Source: an uncultured bacterium
GTDB taxonomy: Bacteria > Bacillota > Clostridia > Lachnospirales > Lachnospiraceae
NCBI GenBank assembly: GCA_905214875.1
Contig: CAJMNR010000004.1
Location: forward strand, 60,540-124,539
Direction of reading: 5' to 3'
DNA length: 64,000 nucleotides
Positions within the stretch are counted from its first letter, which is position 1. Every line of letters starts with the position of its first letter. Shown piece by piece: positions 62,434 to 64,000 of this stretch. The notes under the pieces are model-generated. The model worked only from the letters and a program-made list of their open reading frames with translations. It ran no database searches and had not been told where the DNA came from. The position numbers and the translations under genes were made by a program.

Positions 62434-62486
62434 TTTATGAATAAAAATAAATTATTTATGCATAAACTATTGATTTTATGCATAAA
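62434..62486. promoter_or_regulatory. Three ARG-box-like palindromes upstream of argH
   Basis: TTTATGAATAAA (62434-62445), TTTATGCATAAA (62455-62466) and TTTATGCATAAA (62475-62486) are spaced 21 and 20 bp centre to centre, about two helical turns, as expected for an ArgR hexamer. The last two overlap the argH -35 and spacer. Confidence 0.65.
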
Positions 62487-62498
62487 ACAATGTAGTAT
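62470..62498 (+). promoter_or_regulatory. Promoter of argH
   Basis: TTGATT (62470-62475), 17-bp spacer, TAGTAT (62493-62498), 45 bp before the ATG; it overlaps the ArgR-like sites. Confidence 0.65.
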
Positions 62499-62543
62499 AT
62501 ACAATAATAAAACTCTACATAAGGTAAGAAAGAAGGAAACTAC

Positions 62544-63917
62544 ATGAAACTTTGGGGTGGACGCTTTACGAAGGAAACCAACAAGCTTGTACATCATTTT
62601 AATGCCTCTATATCATTTGATCAAAAGTTCTATAAACAAGATATCCGCGGTAGTATTGCACATGTTACAATGCTTGCAAAACAAGGGATTTTAACAGATT
62701 TAGAAAAGACAAAAATCATCGACGGATTACAATCAATTGAGAACGATATTGAATCTGGTTCTTTAGTGATTGATGAATCTTCCGAAGATATACATAGCTT
62801 TGTGGAAGCGAATCTAATCGATCGCATCGGCGATGCCGGTAAGAAACTCCACACTGGAAGAAGCCGTAATGACCAAGTGGCTTTGGACATGAAATTATAT
62901 ACACGTGATGAAATTACAGAAGTTGATGACTTACTAAAACAATTATTAAAAGTACTTCATCGTATTATGAAAGAAAATACAACGACTTATATGCCTGGTT
63001 TCACCCATCTGCAAAAAGCACAACCAATCACATTGGCTCACCATATGGGTGCTTATTTTGAAATGTTTAAACGTGACAGAAGCCGTTTAACTGACCTCTA
63101 TGAACGTATGAACTACTGTCCACTTGGTTCTGGTGCACTTGCTGGAACAACTTATCCTTTGGACCGTGAATACACTGCTTCTTTACTTGACTTTAAAGGG
63201 GCAACATTAAACAGCATGGACTCTGTAGCCGACAGAGATTACTTACTGGAATTCTTAAGTGCACTCTCCATTATCATGATGCACCTTAGCCGTTTCTCAG
63301 AAGAAATCATCCTATGGAATTCCAACGAATATCAATTTGTTGAAATCGATGACGCTTACTCCACTGGCTCAAGTATCATGCCTCAAAAGAAAAATCCTGA
63401 TATCGCGGAATTAGTTCGTGGTAAGACTGGCCGTGTCTATGGCGCGCTCACTTCCCTTCTCACAACAATGAAGGGGCTTCCTCTTGCTTACAACAAAGAC
63501 ATGCAGGAAGACAAGGAATTAAGTTTTGATGCAATCGATACAGTTAAAGGTTGTATCTCCTTATTCACAGGAATGCTTGATACAATAAAATTCAATACTA
63601 CAGTGATGGAATCCAGCGCTAAGAATGGTTTTACCAATGCGACTGATGCCGCTGACTACCTTGTAAATCATGGCGTACCTTTCCGTGATGCCCATGGTAT
63701 CGTTGGCCAGCTCGTATTACACTGTATTGAAAAGGACATCAGTCTTGATGAAATGTCACTAGACGAATACAAAGCAATCAGCCCAGTATTTGAAGAAGAC
63801 ATCTATGATGCAATCAGTCTTAAGACTTGCGTAGAAAAACGTCTTACTATTGGTGCCCCAAGTGAAACTGCAATGAATAAAGTAATCGAATTAAATGAAA
63901 AATACTTAGCAGAATAA
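62544..63917 (+). CDS. argH: Argininosuccinate lyase
   Basis: Final step of arginine synthesis: splits argininosuccinate to arginine and fumarate (457 aa, tetrameric fumarase-superfamily enzyme). Opening LWGGRFTKETN, conserved signature GSSIMPQKKNPD (catalytic loop), and the HTGRSRNDQVALD substrate segment. GAAGGAA precedes the ATG. argG is not adjacent in this window. Regulation by ArgR is inferred from the upstream boxes. Confidence 0.97.
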   Translation: MKLWGGRFTKETNKLVHHFNASISFDQKFYKQDIRGSIAHVTMLAKQGILTDLEKTKIIDGLQSIENDIESGSLVIDESSEDIHSFVEANLIDRIGDAGKKLHTGRSRNDQVALDMKLYTRDEITEVDDLLKQLLKVLHRIMKENTTTYMPGFTHLQKAQPITLAHHMGAYFEMFKRDRSRLTDLYERMNYCPLGSGALAGTTYPLDREYTASLLDFKGATLNSMDSVADRDYLLEFLSALSIIMMHLSRFSEEIILWNSNEYQFVEIDDAYSTGSSIMPQKKNPDIAELVRGKTGRVYGALTSLLTTMKGLPLAYNKDMQEDKELSFDAIDTVKGCISLFTGMLDTIKFNTTVMESSAKNGFTNATDAADYLVNHGVPFRDAHGIVGQLVLHCIEKDISLDEMSLDEYKAISPVFEEDIYDAISLKTCVEKRLTIGAPSETAMNKVIELNEKYLAE

Positions 63918-63921
63918 CAAA

Positions 63922-63947
63922 AACCGAGCCAAGAATTTGGCTCGGTT
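63922..63947 (+). terminator. First hairpin after argH
   Basis: AACCGAGCCAA / TTGGCTCGGTT perfect 11-bp stem with a GAAT loop but no U-tract after it; it may only stabilise the 3' end. Confidence 0.55.
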
Positions 63948-63959
63948 CAGACTGTAGAC

Positions 63960-63997
63960 AAAACAGTTCTAGGATTGAATAATCCTAGAACTGTTTT
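63960..63997 (+). terminator. Terminator of argH
   Basis: AAAACAGTTCTAGGATT / AATCCTAGAACTGTTTT perfect 17-bp stem with a GAAT loop at the window edge; the T-run is inside the stem. Confidence 0.8.
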
Positions 63998-64000
63998 GCT

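Overview
The window looks like a chromosomal segment of a low-GC, spore-forming, probably motile and strictly anaerobic Firmicute, most likely a Lachnospiraceae (Clostridium cluster XIVa) relative. This is inferred from gene content, not from a marker search. Supporting signs are the AT-rich sequence, strong AGGAGG-type ribosome binding sites, a leuS T-box leader, a class B sortase, a YtaF-like and a YvyF-like protein, many secreted Gram-positive wall proteins (GH25 + FnIII + LysM, NlpC/P60, YkuD L,D-transpeptidases, BspA-type LRR), a two-gene SufC/SufB-like set, and a UbiU/UbiV-like U32 pair. There is no rRNA, tRNA, CRISPR array, insertion sequence or prophage. Most genes lie on the minus strand.

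Layout: 1-3.1 kb carbohydrate ABC importer (binding protein and two permeases, the last cut by the window edge) with a palindromic operator. 3.3-3.8 kb truncated subtilisin-like gene. 4.0-5.7 kb sortase B and two small proteins. 5.9-7.0 kb aroC. 7.0-11.5 kb spermidine/putrescine operon potABCD led by a XRE-cupin regulator with a promoter/operator pair. 11.7-16.3 kb two paralogous GH25 wall hydrolases. 16.4-18.4 kb trpS and cysK. 18.7-23.4 kb MarR-controlled heterodimeric ABC exporter. 23.6-24.0 kb luxS. 24.1-30.4 kb a likely six-gene operon: purine-type permease, large hybrid histidine kinase, single-domain response regulator and three uncharacterised proteins. 30.5-33.6 kb U32 pair and a MYG1-family protein with an extra C-terminal domain. 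33.7-43.0 kb surface proteins, the SufC/SufB-like pair, a pentapeptide-repeat protein, a secreted trigger-factor-like lipoprotein and a YvyF-like Zn-ribbon/HTH protein. 43.1-47.5 kb FHA-like membrane protein and leuS with its T-box. 47.5-54.7 kb GNAT, two paralogous L,D-transpeptidases, a DUF3298-like protein, ansA and a third YkuD protein. 54.9-64.0 kb DedA, a YtaF/MntP-like protein, a Ca2+-type P-ATPase, enolase, an M32 carboxypeptidase and argH with ARG-box-like sites.

The most interesting non-coding signals are three. First, a predicted structured leader RNA begins right at the ansA transcription start and can form two mutually exclusive folds. Second, a 62-bp palindromic repeat occurs in two near-identical copies next to minus-strand terminators, one of them inside the leuS leader between the T-box terminator and the start codon; a diverged third palindrome with compensatory changes follows luxS. 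Third, several promoters are closely overlapped by palindromes (pot, marR, argH). Of the proteins, the MYG1 C-terminal domain, the U32 pair, the SufB-like protein lacking the usual Cys, and the kinase/Met-Asn-rich operon deserve a second look.
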